Assembly: GCA_946007485.1 (NCBI GenBank)
Contig: CAMGAM010000006.1
Span: 1-20,338 of the forward strand
Direction: 5' to 3'
DNA: 20,338 bases
DNA from: an uncultured Mycoplasmatota bacterium
GTDB taxonomy: Bacteria; Bacillota_I; Bacilli_A; RF39; UBA660
Shown: piece by piece, positions 8,195 to 15,698 of the stretch
Numbering within the stretch: position 1 is the first letter of the stretch
How the letters are laid out: each line of letters opens with the position of its first letter
The notes under the pieces: generated by a model
Database searches by the model: none
What the model was told of the DNA's origin: nothing
What the model saw: the letters and a program-made list of their open reading frames with translations, nothing else
Program-made: the position numbers and the translations under genes

Positions 8195-9127
8195 TTAATA
8201 TTCATCTGTAGTCGTGGCTCCGATGCATCTTATTTTTCCTCTAGCAAGGGCAGGTTTTAGAATATTTGAAGCATCAATAGCACCTTCTGCTCCACCGGCT
8301 CCGATTAAGGTGTGTATTTCATCTATGAATAAGATGATTTCATCATTTTCTTCAACTTCATTGATAATTTTTTTCATTCTTTCTTCAAATTCACCGCGAT
8401 ATTTTGTTCCAGCGACGGCACTTGCCATATCTAGAGAAATAATTTTTTTGTTTTGAAGCTGTTTGGGTACTTTTCCTTTTTCAATTAACATTGCTAATCC
8501 TTCAATAATAGCAGTTTTTCCAACACCTGGATTTCCTAATAATAGGGGATTATTTTTAGTTCGACGGCAAAGTATTTCTTCAATTTTTTTAATATCTTTT
8601 TCTCTTCCTATGACAGGATCAATTTCATTATTTTTAGCTTTTTGTGTTAGGTTTATTCCAAGTTCTTCGATTAAAAGTAATTTGTCATGTTTTTTTTGAT
8701 TGTTGTAAATCTTTTCGGTAAATTCATCATACATATTATCTAAGTCAAGATTCATACTGATAAATAATCGGATGGCAATTCCTTCACCAACATCTAGTAG
8801 TCCAGCGAAGAGATGATTTATGGTGACGATTCCATTATTATTGTCTTTACTATCCATTACAGCGTTTTCAATTACTTTTTTTAGTAATGGCGTGTAGAGA
8901 AAAAATTCACTTTTTTTGCTTCCTTTACCAATGACATTAATAATTTCTTTTTTAAATTTTTGATATGTTAAGTCATATTTTTTTAATCTTTCTGTTAGTT
9001 CATTTTCAGTGTGTAGTATTGCTAATACTAAATGTTCTGTTCCGACATATGGATGTTTTAATTCTAACATTTCTAATTTTGCTTTAGTTATTATTTCTTG
9101 TGCTTCTTCATCAAAATTGCTTATCAT
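8195..9127 (-). CDS. clpC: ATP-dependent Clp protease ATP-binding subunit ClpC, N-terminal part ending at a premature TAA
   Basis: ClpC is a hexameric AAA+ unfoldase that feeds proteins to ClpP. This 310-residue part holds the N domain (two Clp-N repeats: [16 protein letters not shown]...[12 protein letters not shown], and a second with [11 protein letters not shown]), then most of AAA+ domain 1. Its landmarks are [17 protein letters not shown], Walker A GNPGVGKT (about 200-207), [13 protein letters not shown], Walker B LFIDEIHT (about 266-273) and [10 protein letters not shown]. The frame then meets TAA exactly where the family has a Lys/Arg codon. I chose ATG 9125-9127 ([10 protein letters not shown]), which has AAAGGTGAT just upstream; the longer frame from a TTG at 9199 has no site and no family similarity. 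If translated as is, the product lacks the arginine finger and all of domain 2. No CtsR or CIRCE operator is seen upstream. The gene follows the rpe terminator, so it needs its own promoter; only a weak TTGAAT at 9172-9177 (minus) was found. Confidence 0.88.
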   Translation of the reverse strand: MISNFDEEAQEIITKAKLEMLELKHPYVGTEHLVLAILHTENELTERLKKYDLTYQKFKKEIINVIGKGSKKSEFFLYTPLLKKVIENAVMDSKDNNNGIVTINHLFAGLLDVGEGIAIRLFISMNLDLDNMYDEFTEKIYNNQKKHDKLLLIEELGINLTQKAKNNEIDPVIGREKDIKKIEEILCRRTKNNPLLLGNPGVGKTAIIEGLAMLIEKGKVPKQLQNKKIISLDMASAVAGTKYRGEFEERMKKIINEVEENDEIILFIDEIHTLIGAGGAEGAIDASNILKPALARGKIRCIGATTTDEY

Positions 9128-9186
9128 TTTATCACCTTTCATGATTATTCTATGAATATTATGGGTTAATAATTCAATATTGAAAC

Positions 9187-9226
9187 ATAAAAAAAGCAAC
9201 TATTTTTTTAAATTAATAATTGCTTT
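9187..9226 (-). terminator. Terminator of the rlmN-rpe operon
   Basis: Read on the minus strand, a 12-bp stem (9226-9215 with 9204-9193, one G-U pair), a loop of about 10 bases and a run of seven T. The stem includes the rpe stop codon (9200-9202) and separates rpe from clpC. Confidence 0.82.
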
Positions 9227-9823
9227 ATTATAATTATCATTATTTATGATATAACTTCCAGCAACAGCAATATCAATATATGGTTTTACTAGTTTGATGG
9301 TGCTGTCATTTATACCACCATCAATTTCAATTAGAAAATCTTTTTGATATTTTTTTATTGCTTTTAATTTATCAATAGTATCTGGAATGAATTTTTGTCC
9401 ACCATATCCAGGATTAACACTCATAATAAGAACAAGATCAATATCATCTAAATATTTGATTATTTCTTTAATGTCAGTTTCTGGTTTTATAGAAATTCCA
9501 ACTTTGTATCCTTTATGTTTAATTTTATCAATAATTTTTTTTATATCTTGTTTTATTTCTAAATGAATGGTGATAAATTCAATATTTTGATTATTTAAAA
9601 TATCAAGATATTCATCAGGATTTTCAGTCATTAAGTGAATATCTAGTGGTTTATTAGAATATGGAAGAAGTTTTTGAATTTCTTCTTTTGAAAACTGGTA
9701 GTTTGGAACAAATTTTCCATCCATGACATCTATATGAATATAGTCAGTATCGGTATTATTTAATTTTTGTATACATTCAATTCTTTCATTTGATGAGAGA
9801 ATTGAGGTTGATATTTTAGTCAT
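9200..9823 (-). CDS. rpe: Ribulose-phosphate 3-epimerase
   Basis: Rpe interconverts ribulose 5-phosphate and xylulose 5-phosphate in the pentose phosphate pathway; it is a cytosolic metal-dependent TIM barrel. Visible motifs are the metal/catalytic HIDVMDGKFVPN (His30, Asp32, Asp35), DIHLM (His63), MSVNPGYGGQKF, and the second catalytic Asp in IEIDGGI (Asp168), followed by phosphate-binding AGSYI. The start is ATG at 9821-9823, giving 207 aa: AAAAAGGTGAT lies 7 bases upstream. A GTG three codons earlier is part of that ribosome binding site and cannot be the start. The ATG is 5 bases after the rsgA stop, so the rpe ribosome binding site overlaps the last rsgA codons. It is the last gene of the operon, as in Bacillus, where rpe also follows rsgA. 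Confidence 0.95.
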   Translation of the reverse strand: MTKISTSILSSNERIECIQKLNNTDTDYIHIDVMDGKFVPNYQFSKEEIQKLLPYSNKPLDIHLMTENPDEYLDILNNQNIEFITIHLEIKQDIKKIIDKIKHKGYKVGISIKPETDIKEIIKYLDDIDLVLIMSVNPGYGGQKFIPDTIDKLKAIKKYQKDFLIEIDGGINDSTIKLVKPYIDIAVAGSYIINNDNYNKAIINLKK

Positions 9824-9828
9824 ATAAA

Positions 9829-10653
9829 TCACCTTTTTATAAAATTTTTATAATTATTATATCTACTTGCTAAGATTTCTTTTTTTTGAACTAATTCAAT
9901 AACATGACAACCATCTTCACTTAAATGCATACAGTCATGGTATTTGCAATATTGTAAATTATCAAACATTTCTTTCATATTATCTCTAATATCAATATTT
10001 GACATTCCTACTAAATCAATTTTAGAAAATCCTGGAGTGTCTGCAATGTATGAACCAGCTGTTTCAAATAATTCAGTGTGTCTTGTGGTGTGTTTTCCAC
10101 GTCCTAGAGCCATAGATATTTCAGCTGTTTTAAGTTTTAATGATGGATTAATTTTATTTAATAAAGTAGATTTACCAGCACCACTTTGACCTGTTAAAAC
10201 AACGGTTAATCCATTAATTTTTTTTAGTAAATCATCAGGAGTTGTCGAAATTAGATATCCAATATGTTGATAATAATCAATATATTTTTTTATTTGTTGG
10301 TATTCATCATCATTTAGTAAATCTAATTTTGTAAAATAGATTATTGGAGTAATATTATTGTATGAGGTGATTGTTAGAGTTTTATCTAAGGTGACAGTAT
10401 CAAAATCGGGATTTTTGACACTGGTGACAATGATAGCCATATCAATATTGGCAATACTTGGTCTAATTAATTCATTTTTTCTTGGCAATATATCGATAAT
10501 ATAATTGTTTAATTCATCAAATGAAACAATATCACCAACAAGTGGAGTTTTATCATCTAATCTAAATTTTCCTCTTGGTTTGCATATATATAGTTTGCCA
10601 TTTGATTCGATAGTATAATCATTACTTATATTTTTAATTATTCTACCAGTCAT
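9829..10653 (-). CDS. rsgA: Small ribosomal subunit biogenesis GTPase RsgA
   Basis: RsgA is a circularly permuted GTPase that binds the immature 30S subunit and checks late assembly of the decoding centre. The 274-residue protein has an N-terminal OB-fold (about 1-65), then the G motifs in the family's permuted order: G4 TKLD (108-111), G1 GQSGAGKS (155-162), G3 DTPG (205-208). The C-terminal zinc site follows: C236, C241, H243 and C249 (YCKYHDCMHLSEDGC). The start ATG is preceded by AGGAAGTGAT. It is 15 bases downstream of prkC and 5 bases before rpe. PrkC phosphorylates this GTPase (CpgA) in Bacillus, so the shared operon is functionally sensible here; that link is from established work, not from this sequence. 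Confidence 0.96.
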   Translation of the reverse strand: MTGRIIKNISNDYTIESNGKLYICKPRGKFRLDDKTPLVGDIVSFDELNNYIIDILPRKNELIRPSIANIDMAIIVTSVKNPDFDTVTLDKTLTITSYNNITPIIYFTKLDLLNDDEYQQIKKYIDYYQHIGYLISTTPDDLLKKINGLTVVLTGQSGAGKSTLLNKINPSLKLKTAEISMALGRGKHTTRHTELFETAGSYIADTPGFSKIDLVGMSNIDIRDNMKEMFDNLQYCKYHDCMHLSEDGCHVIELVQKKEILASRYNNYKNFIKR

Positions 10654-10668
10654 AAATCACTTCCTAGT

Positions 10669-12513
10669 TTATTCCACAGATTCATCAGTAGTATTATCAT
10701 CAGTATTATCTTCGTAGGTAATATTAATAGTTACTTTTAACGATATTCCACTGACTATAGCATATTTTGGCGGTTTTGATTGATTAATTACTGTGGCACT
10801 TTGATAGTTATCATAATCAGTTTCTGGAATGGTTTTACCATCTTTATCTTGAACTGTCAAAGGAATATTATATTCTTTACTAAAGGCAATGACATCAGAT
10901 AGTACCCATCCTTCATTGACCATATCAGGATATTCGTTAACAATATTTGGAATATATAAAGTAACGGTATCGCCAGCTTCAAGTAATTGTTTTTCATCAG
11001 TGTTTTCAGTTTCAACAAATTTTGGAGATTGATCAATAATGATATTTTCTTTATCTTGATATTTTTCTCTATCTTCAACATCTTTTTTTTCTACTAAAAC
11101 ATTAATACCTAGTAATTCTAATTTGGCTTTTACTTCGGTGTAATTTTTACCAGTATAGTCTTCTAGGTAGGTATATTCACCACCAATTGATTCAACGATA
11201 GTAATTGTATCACCTTTTTTTCTAGTACTTCCAGCTTTGGGAACAGTTTTAATGACGTTTCCAACTTCTACTTTTTCACTATTTTGCTGTTCTGTAGTAT
11301 ATGTAAATCCTTCTTTGGTTAATTTTTCAATTGCTTCATCAAGAGTTAAATTAACAACATCAGGGACAACAATATCTTCAACTTCTTTGGTAGTTATTAA
11401 CCAAAAAACACTAATACTTATTAAGAGTAATAGGAAGAAAGAAGCGAGAATAATAATTAAAGTATTTCTTTTTTTAGGCTCATCAAAACTGTCACTTTCT
11501 TCATCATTTTCTTGATTTTCTTCAATATCTTCTTGTTTTATTTCAGTAGCTAAATCTTCAGTATCTTCGGAAACACTTTCACTTGGCTTTTCAACTTTTT
11601 TCTTTGGTGGTTTATTAGTTGCGATAGGGGTGCTATCATCAATATCATTTTCAGGATATTCAAAAGTTATTTTTTTGTCGTTGGCATGTTCTTCAGTTAA
11701 GCAAGTAAGTAAATCATCGTGCATTTCCTTAGCGGTATCGTATCTATTACGAGGATTTTTAGCAGTGGCTTTTAACAAGATATTTTCAACTGATTGAGGA
11801 ATTGATGGATCTTGTTTTCTGATACTTGGAATTTTGTCTTTCATGTGTTTTAAAGCTATTTCAACGGCGTTATCTCCTTTAAATGGAACGGTTCCGGTTA
11901 ATAGTTCATACATTAAGATACCCAATGAATAGATATCACTTTTAACAGTAGCAGCTTTACCGCTTGCTTGTTCTGGTGGAAGGTAATGAACACTTCCCAT
12001 AACAGAATTAGTTTGGGTTAATTGAGTGGCATTTAGAGCCATAGCAATACCAAAATCAGTTATTTTTATGCGACCGTCATCTTCAATCATAATATTTTGT
12101 GGCTTAATATCGCGGTGAATAATATATGATTCGTGGGCGTGGGAAATACCATCAGTTAATTGTGTCATGATATCGATAACTTCTGGTAAGGTTAGAGATT
12201 CACGTTTTTTTAGAAGTTGTTTTAAAGTTTTACCTTCAATATATTCCATGACAATATAGTACTGTCCGTCTTCTTCACCAACGTCGTATACTTCGACAAT
12301 ATTGGGATGAGATAGATTAGATACAGACAATGCTTCACGTTGAAAACGACGAATAAATCTATCATCAGATGATAGATCACCACGTAGTACTTTAACGGCT
12401 ACTTTTCGATCTAATATCTTATCGTTAGCAAGATATACATTTGCCATACCACCTTCGCCAATGGATTTAACAATTTCATATCGATTGTTAATTTTTTGCC
12501 CCTTTGATAACAT
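10669..12513 (-). CDS. prkC: Serine/threonine protein kinase PrkC with PASTA domains
   Basis: This is a membrane receptor kinase that senses peptidoglycan/cell-wall fragments and controls growth, cell wall and translation factors. The cytosolic kinase domain is about 1-270: glycine loop GEGGMANV (19-26), ATP-binding Lys41, αC Glu60, catalytic HRDIKPQN (Asp135), DFG (Asp153), a Thr/Ser-rich activation loop (TQLTQTNSVMGS) and PPEQASG. An acidic/Lys-rich linker at about 285-345 is followed by one membrane helix (about 349-371, IIILASFFLLLLISISVFWL). Outside the cell are about three PASTA repeats (from about 377, 442 and 520); the first is typical (PDVVNLTLDEAIEKL, ending KKGDTITI) and the others are diverged. 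The start ATG overlaps the stp stop by one base (TAATG), with GGTGA upstream, so kinase and phosphatase are translationally coupled. The 614-residue length is normal. Confidence 0.97.
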   Translation of the reverse strand: MLSKGQKINNRYEIVKSIGEGGMANVYLANDKILDRKVAVKVLRGDLSSDDRFIRRFQREALSVSNLSHPNIVEVYDVGEEDGQYYIVMEYIEGKTLKQLLKKRESLTLPEVIDIMTQLTDGISHAHESYIIHRDIKPQNIMIEDDGRIKITDFGIAMALNATQLTQTNSVMGSVHYLPPEQASGKAATVKSDIYSLGILMYELLTGTVPFKGDNAVEIALKHMKDKIPSIRKQDPSIPQSVENILLKATAKNPRNRYDTAKEMHDDLLTCLTEEHANDKKITFEYPENDIDDSTPIATNKPPKKKVEKPSESVSEDTEDLATEIKQEDIEENQENDEESDSFDEPKKRNTLIIILASFFLLLLISISVFWLITTKEVEDIVVPDVVNLTLDEAIEKLTKEGFTYTTEQQNSEKVEVGNVIKTVPKAGSTRKKGDTITIVESIGGEYTYLEDYTGKNYTEVKAKLELLGINVLVEKKDVEDREKYQDKENIIIDQSPKFVETENTDEKQLLEAGDTVTLYIPNIVNEYPDMVNEGWVLSDVIAFSKEYNIPLTVQDKDGKTIPETDYDNYQSATVINQSKPPKYAIVSGISLKVTINITYEDNTDDNTTDESVE

Positions 12514-13253
12514 TATAGTTCACCACTTTCTTTTTTTAAATATGCGATTGATATATTATCGGTGCCACCTCTAGAGTTGGCTTTTCTAATCAATTTAATA
12601 ACGGCTTCTTCAACTTCAAGATCGCTATTTAGAATTTTTTCAATTTGTTCTTCAGTTAACATGTTTGTGAGTCCATCACTACATAAAAAGAGTCCTTTAA
12701 CTGATGTATCAATATCAAAAATATCTATTTCAATTGGATTATTAGCTCCGAGTGCTCTTGTTAATAGATTTTTACCAGGATGGTTTTTAGCATTTTCTTC
12801 GGTTAATCTTCCGTTACTAAGAAGCATTGATACATAAGTATGATCCTTTGTTACTTTATGAAGAGTATTATTTTTAATGACAAAACCAGAACTATCACCA
12901 ATATTTCCGTAGAGAATATAATCATTGGTTTTAATAGCAATAACTAAAGTTGTTCCAAGTCCTTTGCTTTCTGGATGTTCTTTGGCATAGTCAAATATTT
13001 TCTCATTAATTTCTTTGACAATTAGGCGAAGCCATTCGATAGCTTCTTCTTTGGTGCCTAGAGTATCTAATTTATAAAAACTGTCTCTTATATGATTAAT
13101 AGCAATCATTGAAGCAACTTCGCCAGCTTTGTGGCCTCCCATTCCATCAGCGATTGCTAAAACAAATTCAGATTTATCATTATTAATTATAGTTACACTG
13201 TCTTCGTTGTGTGATCTTACTTTTCCTGGATCAGTAAAATAAAATGTTTGCAT
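12513..13253 (-). CDS. stp: PP2C-type serine/threonine phosphatase (Stp/PrpC)
   Basis: This metal-dependent phosphatase reverses phosphorylation by PrkC. At 246 aa it is a bare PP2C catalytic domain. Its motifs are GKVRSHNEDSV (Asp18), ADGMGGHKAGEVAS (metal-binding Asp36 and Gly37), GNIGDSSGF, LCSDGLTNML and GGTDNISI, which carry the conserved metal-binding aspartates. The start ATG has GTAGGAGG 5 bases upstream, one of the strongest ribosome binding sites in the operon. It lies 8 bases after rlmN and overlaps prkC by one base. The gene is called prpC in Bacillus subtilis and stp in other Firmicutes. Confidence 0.96.
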   Translation of the reverse strand: MQTFYFTDPGKVRSHNEDSVTIINNDKSEFVLAIADGMGGHKAGEVASMIAINHIRDSFYKLDTLGTKEEAIEWLRLIVKEINEKIFDYAKEHPESKGLGTTLVIAIKTNDYILYGNIGDSSGFVIKNNTLHKVTKDHTYVSMLLSNGRLTEENAKNHPGKNLLTRALGANNPIEIDIFDIDTSVKGLFLCSDGLTNMLTEEQIEKILNSDLEVEEAVIKLIRKANSRGGTDNISIAYLKKESGEL

Positions 13254-13261
13254 ATTTCCTC

Positions 13262-14278
13262 CTACAAAGATTTAGCTCTTAGCTGTCCGCATGCAGCGTC
13301 AACTTTTCCTCCAAATTCTTTTCTAATTGTTACGTTTATTCCACTTTTCTTAAGTATATCATAAAATGCTAAAATTTGCACTTTTTTTGTACGTTTAAAC
13401 TCAATATTTTCAGTTTCATTGTAAGGTATTAGATTAACATATCCATTGATATTTTTTATAAGATTAGCTAATTCTTTAGCACATTCAGCTGAGTCGTTAA
13501 TGTTTTCTAACATAATATATTCAAAAGTAATTCTTCTATTAGTAGTATTTTGATATTTTTTAAGGGTATTCATTAAATCAGATAATTTATATACTTTACT
13601 AATAGGCATAATTTTATTTCTTATTTCATCATTAGGGGCATGGAGAGAAATAGCTAGGTTTACTTGCTTAAATTCTTGCATAAATTTTTCAATGCCAGGG
13701 ATAACTCCACAAGTTGAGACAGTTATGTGTCTTGAACCTAGATCAATGCCTTTATTTGATGTAATTATTCTAATAAAATTCATAACATTGTCATAGTTAT
13801 CAAACGGTTCTCCGATACCCATAACGACAACGTGAGTAATTCTATCTTTGATATCACTTTCTATTAGGAGTAGTTGCTCAACAATTTCATAAGTTTCTAA
13901 GTTTCTTACTTTTTTTAGGCGTCCACTTTCACAGAATTTGCATCCCATATTACAACCAACTTGAGAAGAAACACAAAGACTTATGCCATAATTATGGTAC
14001 ATTAGAACTGATTCGATGAGATTACCATCTTTTAATTTGAAAAGGTATTTTTTAACATCTATATCAACTTGTTTTTTAATAATTTCTATAAATGAAAAAT
14101 CAAATTCTTTTGAGATTTTATCTCGTAATTCTTTACTGATATTAGTCATACTATCAAGATTATATGTTCTTTTTTTGTATAGATAGTCATATAACTGGGT
14201 AGCACGGTATTTTTTTTCATTAATACTTTCAAAGTAGTTTTCTAAATTTTCAAAAGGTAGATTAAAAATATTATTCAT
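13262..14278 (-). CDS. rlmN: Dual-specificity RNA methyltransferase RlmN (23S rRNA A2503 / tRNA A37)
   Basis: RlmN is a radical SAM enzyme that adds a methyl group to C2 of adenosine 2503 in 23S rRNA and of A37 in some tRNAs. The 338-residue protein has the radical SAM cluster motif CNMGCKFC (C109, C113, C116), the SAM-binding GMGEPFDNYDNV, and the SLHAPN segment. The C-terminal DAACGQL carries the Cys (about 330) that transfers the methyl group. The start ATG at 14276-14278 has AAAGGAA about 8 bases upstream. It is the first gene of the minus-strand operon. In Bacillus the same order follows fmt and rsmB; those are absent here, since the divergent 14404 gene lies upstream instead. Confidence 0.96.
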   Translation of the reverse strand: MNNIFNLPFENLENYFESINEKKYRATQLYDYLYKKRTYNLDSMTNISKELRDKISKEFDFSFIEIIKKQVDIDVKKYLFKLKDGNLIESVLMYHNYGISLCVSSQVGCNMGCKFCESGRLKKVRNLETYEIVEQLLLIESDIKDRITHVVVMGIGEPFDNYDNVMNFIRIITSNKGIDLGSRHITVSTCGVIPGIEKFMQEFKQVNLAISLHAPNDEIRNKIMPISKVYKLSDLMNTLKKYQNTTNRRITFEYIMLENINDSAECAKELANLIKNINGYVNLIPYNETENIEFKRTKKVQILAFYDILKKSGINVTIRKEFGGKVDAACGQLRAKSL

Positions 14279-14312
14279 AAGCTTGTTCCTTTCATTAATT
14301 GATATATATATT

Positions 14313-14341
14313 ATTATAGCAAATTTAGATACTTTTTTAAA
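14313..14341 (-). promoter_or_regulatory. Promoter of the rlmN-stp-prkC-rsgA-rpe operon
   Basis: On the minus strand: TTTAAA (14341-14336), a 17-base spacer, then TATAAT (14318-14313) with the TGn extension. It lies 35 bases upstream of the rlmN start and back to back with the plus-strand promoter at 14352-14380. Confidence 0.72.
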
Positions 14342-14351
14342 GATATATATA

Positions 14352-14380
14352 TTTACAAAATGATGAATAGTTGTTAAAAT
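14352..14380 (+). promoter_or_regulatory. Promoter for the 14404 gene and trmL
   Basis: TTTACA (14352-14357), a 17-base spacer and TAAAAT (14375-14380). It is divergent from the rlmN promoter, with about 10 bases between the two -35 elements, so a regulator bound here could affect both. Confidence 0.65.
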
Positions 14381-14403
14381 GTAAATAGAGAGGGATGTTA
14401 GAG

Positions 14404-14931
14404 ATGAAGGATGAACTTAGAGTAATACCTAAGAAAAATTATATTATTTTGGGAATAGTAATTTTAGTATCATTATTAATAATATATTATTTTTATATGT
14501 GGGTTTCGGCTTATAAAGATGCGAAAGAAAATGTGTCGGTTCTTGATAATTATATGAATGTGATTAATTATAATGAATTAGATAATTATATTGTTGAAAA
14601 TCCAGATAGTGTAATTTATGTTTCAGTAGTTGATGATACTCAGATAAATAAATTTGATAAAAAACTTGCTAATAGTATTAAGAATAATGATTTTAACAAA
14701 GATGTTTTATATATGAATATTACAGAGACAATTAAAGATGCTAGTATAAAAAGGAAAATGATAGAAAAATATTCTTTAAAATATGCAGATATAACGGATA
14801 TACCTAATATTATTGTTTTTGAAGATGGTAAATTAATAAGTATTTATAATATTAAGGATAATGGATATAGTGTATCAAAGACTGTAGAGTTTGTTAATAA
14901 TATTAAATTTAGTGATGGTGAAATAAAATGA
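14404..14931 (+). CDS. Membrane-anchored protein with a thioredoxin-like domain lacking the CxxC motif
   Basis: The family is not firmly recognised. The chain has a short charged N-terminus, one membrane helix at about residues 13-33 (YIILGIVILVSLLIIYYFYM) and an outside domain of about 140 residues. That domain reads like a degenerate thioredoxin fold: a strand around VIYVSVVDD, a helix, VLYMNIT, then DIPNIIVFEDGKLISIYNI, which resembles the cis-Pro/beta-hairpin part of thioredoxins. It contains no Cys, so it is not a disulfide enzyme. I start it at ATG 14404 (175 aa): AGAGAGGG ends at 14394, directly against an earlier ATG at 14395 (no spacing) but 9 bases from 14404. Its stop overlaps the trmL start (ATGA), so the two are translationally coupled. 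A role at the cell surface is inferred only from topology. Confidence 0.82.
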   Translation: MKDELRVIPKKNYIILGIVILVSLLIIYYFYMWVSAYKDAKENVSVLDNYMNVINYNELDNYIVENPDSVIYVSVVDDTQINKFDKKLANSIKNNDFNKDVLYMNITETIKDASIKRKMIEKYSLKYADITDIPNIIVFEDGKLISIYNIKDNGYSVSKTVEFVNNIKFSDGEIK

Positions 14932-15437
14932 TTAATATCGTATTATATGAGCCAGAGATACCAGAGAATACTGGTAATATTATGAGAACTTGTGCTGCTA
15001 CAGGGGCTAAACTTCATTTAATAAGACCACTTGGTTTTGCTTTAAATACAGGTGTTATTAATAGGAGTGCAGTTAATTATATCGATAAAGTTAATTATAC
15101 TTTGTATGATGATTTTAATGATTTTGTTTCTAAAAATAATGGAGAATATTATTTTTTTACAAGATATGGTAAGAAAGCACATAGTGATGTTGATTTTAGT
15201 GATAAATCTAAAAATATATATTTAATATTTGGAAAGGAAAGTACTGGAATACCTAAAGAAATACTTAGAAAATATCTTGATAGATGTATTAGAATTCCAA
15301 GTAGTGATAATGTGAGATGTTTAAATGTATCTAATTCAGTAGCAATAGCTGTTTATGAAGTGTTAAGACAACAAGATTATTTAGATTTATATAGGACAGA
15401 ACCATTTAAGGGAGAAGATTGGTTAGAAAAGGATTAG
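14928..15437 (+). CDS. trmL: tRNA (cytidine(34)-2'-O)-methyltransferase TrmL
   Basis: A SPOUT-class methyltransferase that 2'-O-methylates the wobble base (C34 or cmnm5U34) of leucine tRNAs. Its 169 residues are a minimal SPOUT domain. The N-terminal EPEIPENTGNIMRTCAATG (8-26) is the family signature; FGKESTGIP (101-109), IRIPSSDNVRCLNVSNSVAI (121-140) and AVYEVLRQ form the knotted SAM-binding site. The ATG overlaps the preceding gene's TGA, and GGTGAAAT just upstream can act as the ribosome binding site. A terminator overlaps the stop codon. Identification is secure. Confidence 0.96.
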   Translation: MINIVLYEPEIPENTGNIMRTCAATGAKLHLIRPLGFALNTGVINRSAVNYIDKVNYTLYDDFNDFVSKNNGEYYFFTRYGKKAHSDVDFSDKSKNIYLIFGKESTGIPKEILRKYLDRCIRIPSSDNVRCLNVSNSVAIAVYEVLRQQDYLDLYRTEPFKGEDWLEKD

Positions 15438-15464
15438 ACTATCAATAAAGAGAATAGTCTTTTT
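15436..15464 (+). terminator. Terminator after trmL, overlapping its stop codon
   Basis: AGACTAT (15436-15442) pairs with ATAGTCT (15454-15460) across an 11-base loop, followed by TTTTT (15460-15464). The left arm shares two bases with the trmL TAG. Confidence 0.78.
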
Positions 15465-15466
15465 AA

Positions 15467-15495
15467 TTGATAAAAATTAAAAATCATGATATAAT
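15467..15495 (+). promoter_or_regulatory. Sigma-A promoter with extended -10 for the DUF951-AbgT pair
   Basis: TTGATA (15467-15472), a 17-base spacer and a perfect TATAAT (15490-15495) preceded by TGA (the TGn extension). It is one of the best promoter matches in the window. Confidence 0.82.
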
Positions 15496-15518
15496 TTTGC
15501 TAGTAGGAGATAATTATT

Positions 15519-15698
15519 ATGGATTATAAACTAGGAAGTATTGTTGTGATGAAGAAAGAGCATCCATGTAAAACTAATAGATTTGAAGTAGTTAGAGTAG
15601 GTGCTGATATAAAGATTAAATGTATTAATTGTGGCAGAGTTGTTATGATGCCACGAGTAGAATTTAATAAAAAGATTAAAAAGGTGGAAAGTTTATGA
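15519..15698 (+). CDS. DUF951 family protein (YyzM-like), 59 aa
   Basis: A short gene, MDYKLGSIVVMKKEHPCKTN onward. It matches the DUF951 pattern well: a Gly-x-Ile/Val-Val-x-Met-Lys-Lys-x-His-Pro-Cys segment, then RVGADIKIKC, a CxxCGR pair and MMPRVEFNKKIKK. Cys17, Cys35 and Cys38 could bind zinc, in a small beta-barrel-like fold that may contact nucleic acid; the biochemical role is not known. A good AGGAG (15505-15509) lies 9 bases before the ATG, and a strong promoter precedes it. Its TGA overlaps the ATG of the transporter gene (ATGA), so the two are co-translated. In Bacillus, to my recollection, the DUF951 gene yyzM is next to ychF (yyaF); here ychF is about 2.5 kb downstream, after two other genes. 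Confidence 0.92.
   Translation: MDYKLGSIVVMKKEHPCKTNRFEVVRVGADIKIKCINCGRVVMMPRVEFNKKIKKVESL

Noticed and set aside
8190..8200. Programmed frameshift or stop recoding in clpC
   Set aside because: The frame does not change across the stop, no slippery site or downstream structure was noticed, and clpC has no known recoding. A simple mutation or error is more likely.
9128..9190. CtsR or CIRCE operator in front of clpC
   Set aside because: No GGTCAAA-type heptad repeat and no CIRCE inverted repeat were found.
9128..9199. Longer clpC start at a TTG (9199)
   Set aside because: No ribosome binding site; the extra 24 residues do not resemble Clp proteins and overlap the rpe terminator region. ATG 9127 has AAAGGTGAT upstream and begins the known N domain.
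9824..9832. GTG start for rpe at 9832
   Set aside because: This GTG is part of the AGGTGAT ribosome binding site of the ATG at 9823.
14395..14403. ATG at 14395 as the start of the thioredoxin-like gene
   Set aside because: The AGAGAGGG site touches it with no spacing; the ATG at 14404 has the usual 9-base spacing.
14279..14403. Extra gene in the divergent rlmN/14404 gap
   Set aside because: The gap is fully explained by two back-to-back promoters and short leaders; no frame with a ribosome binding site was found.
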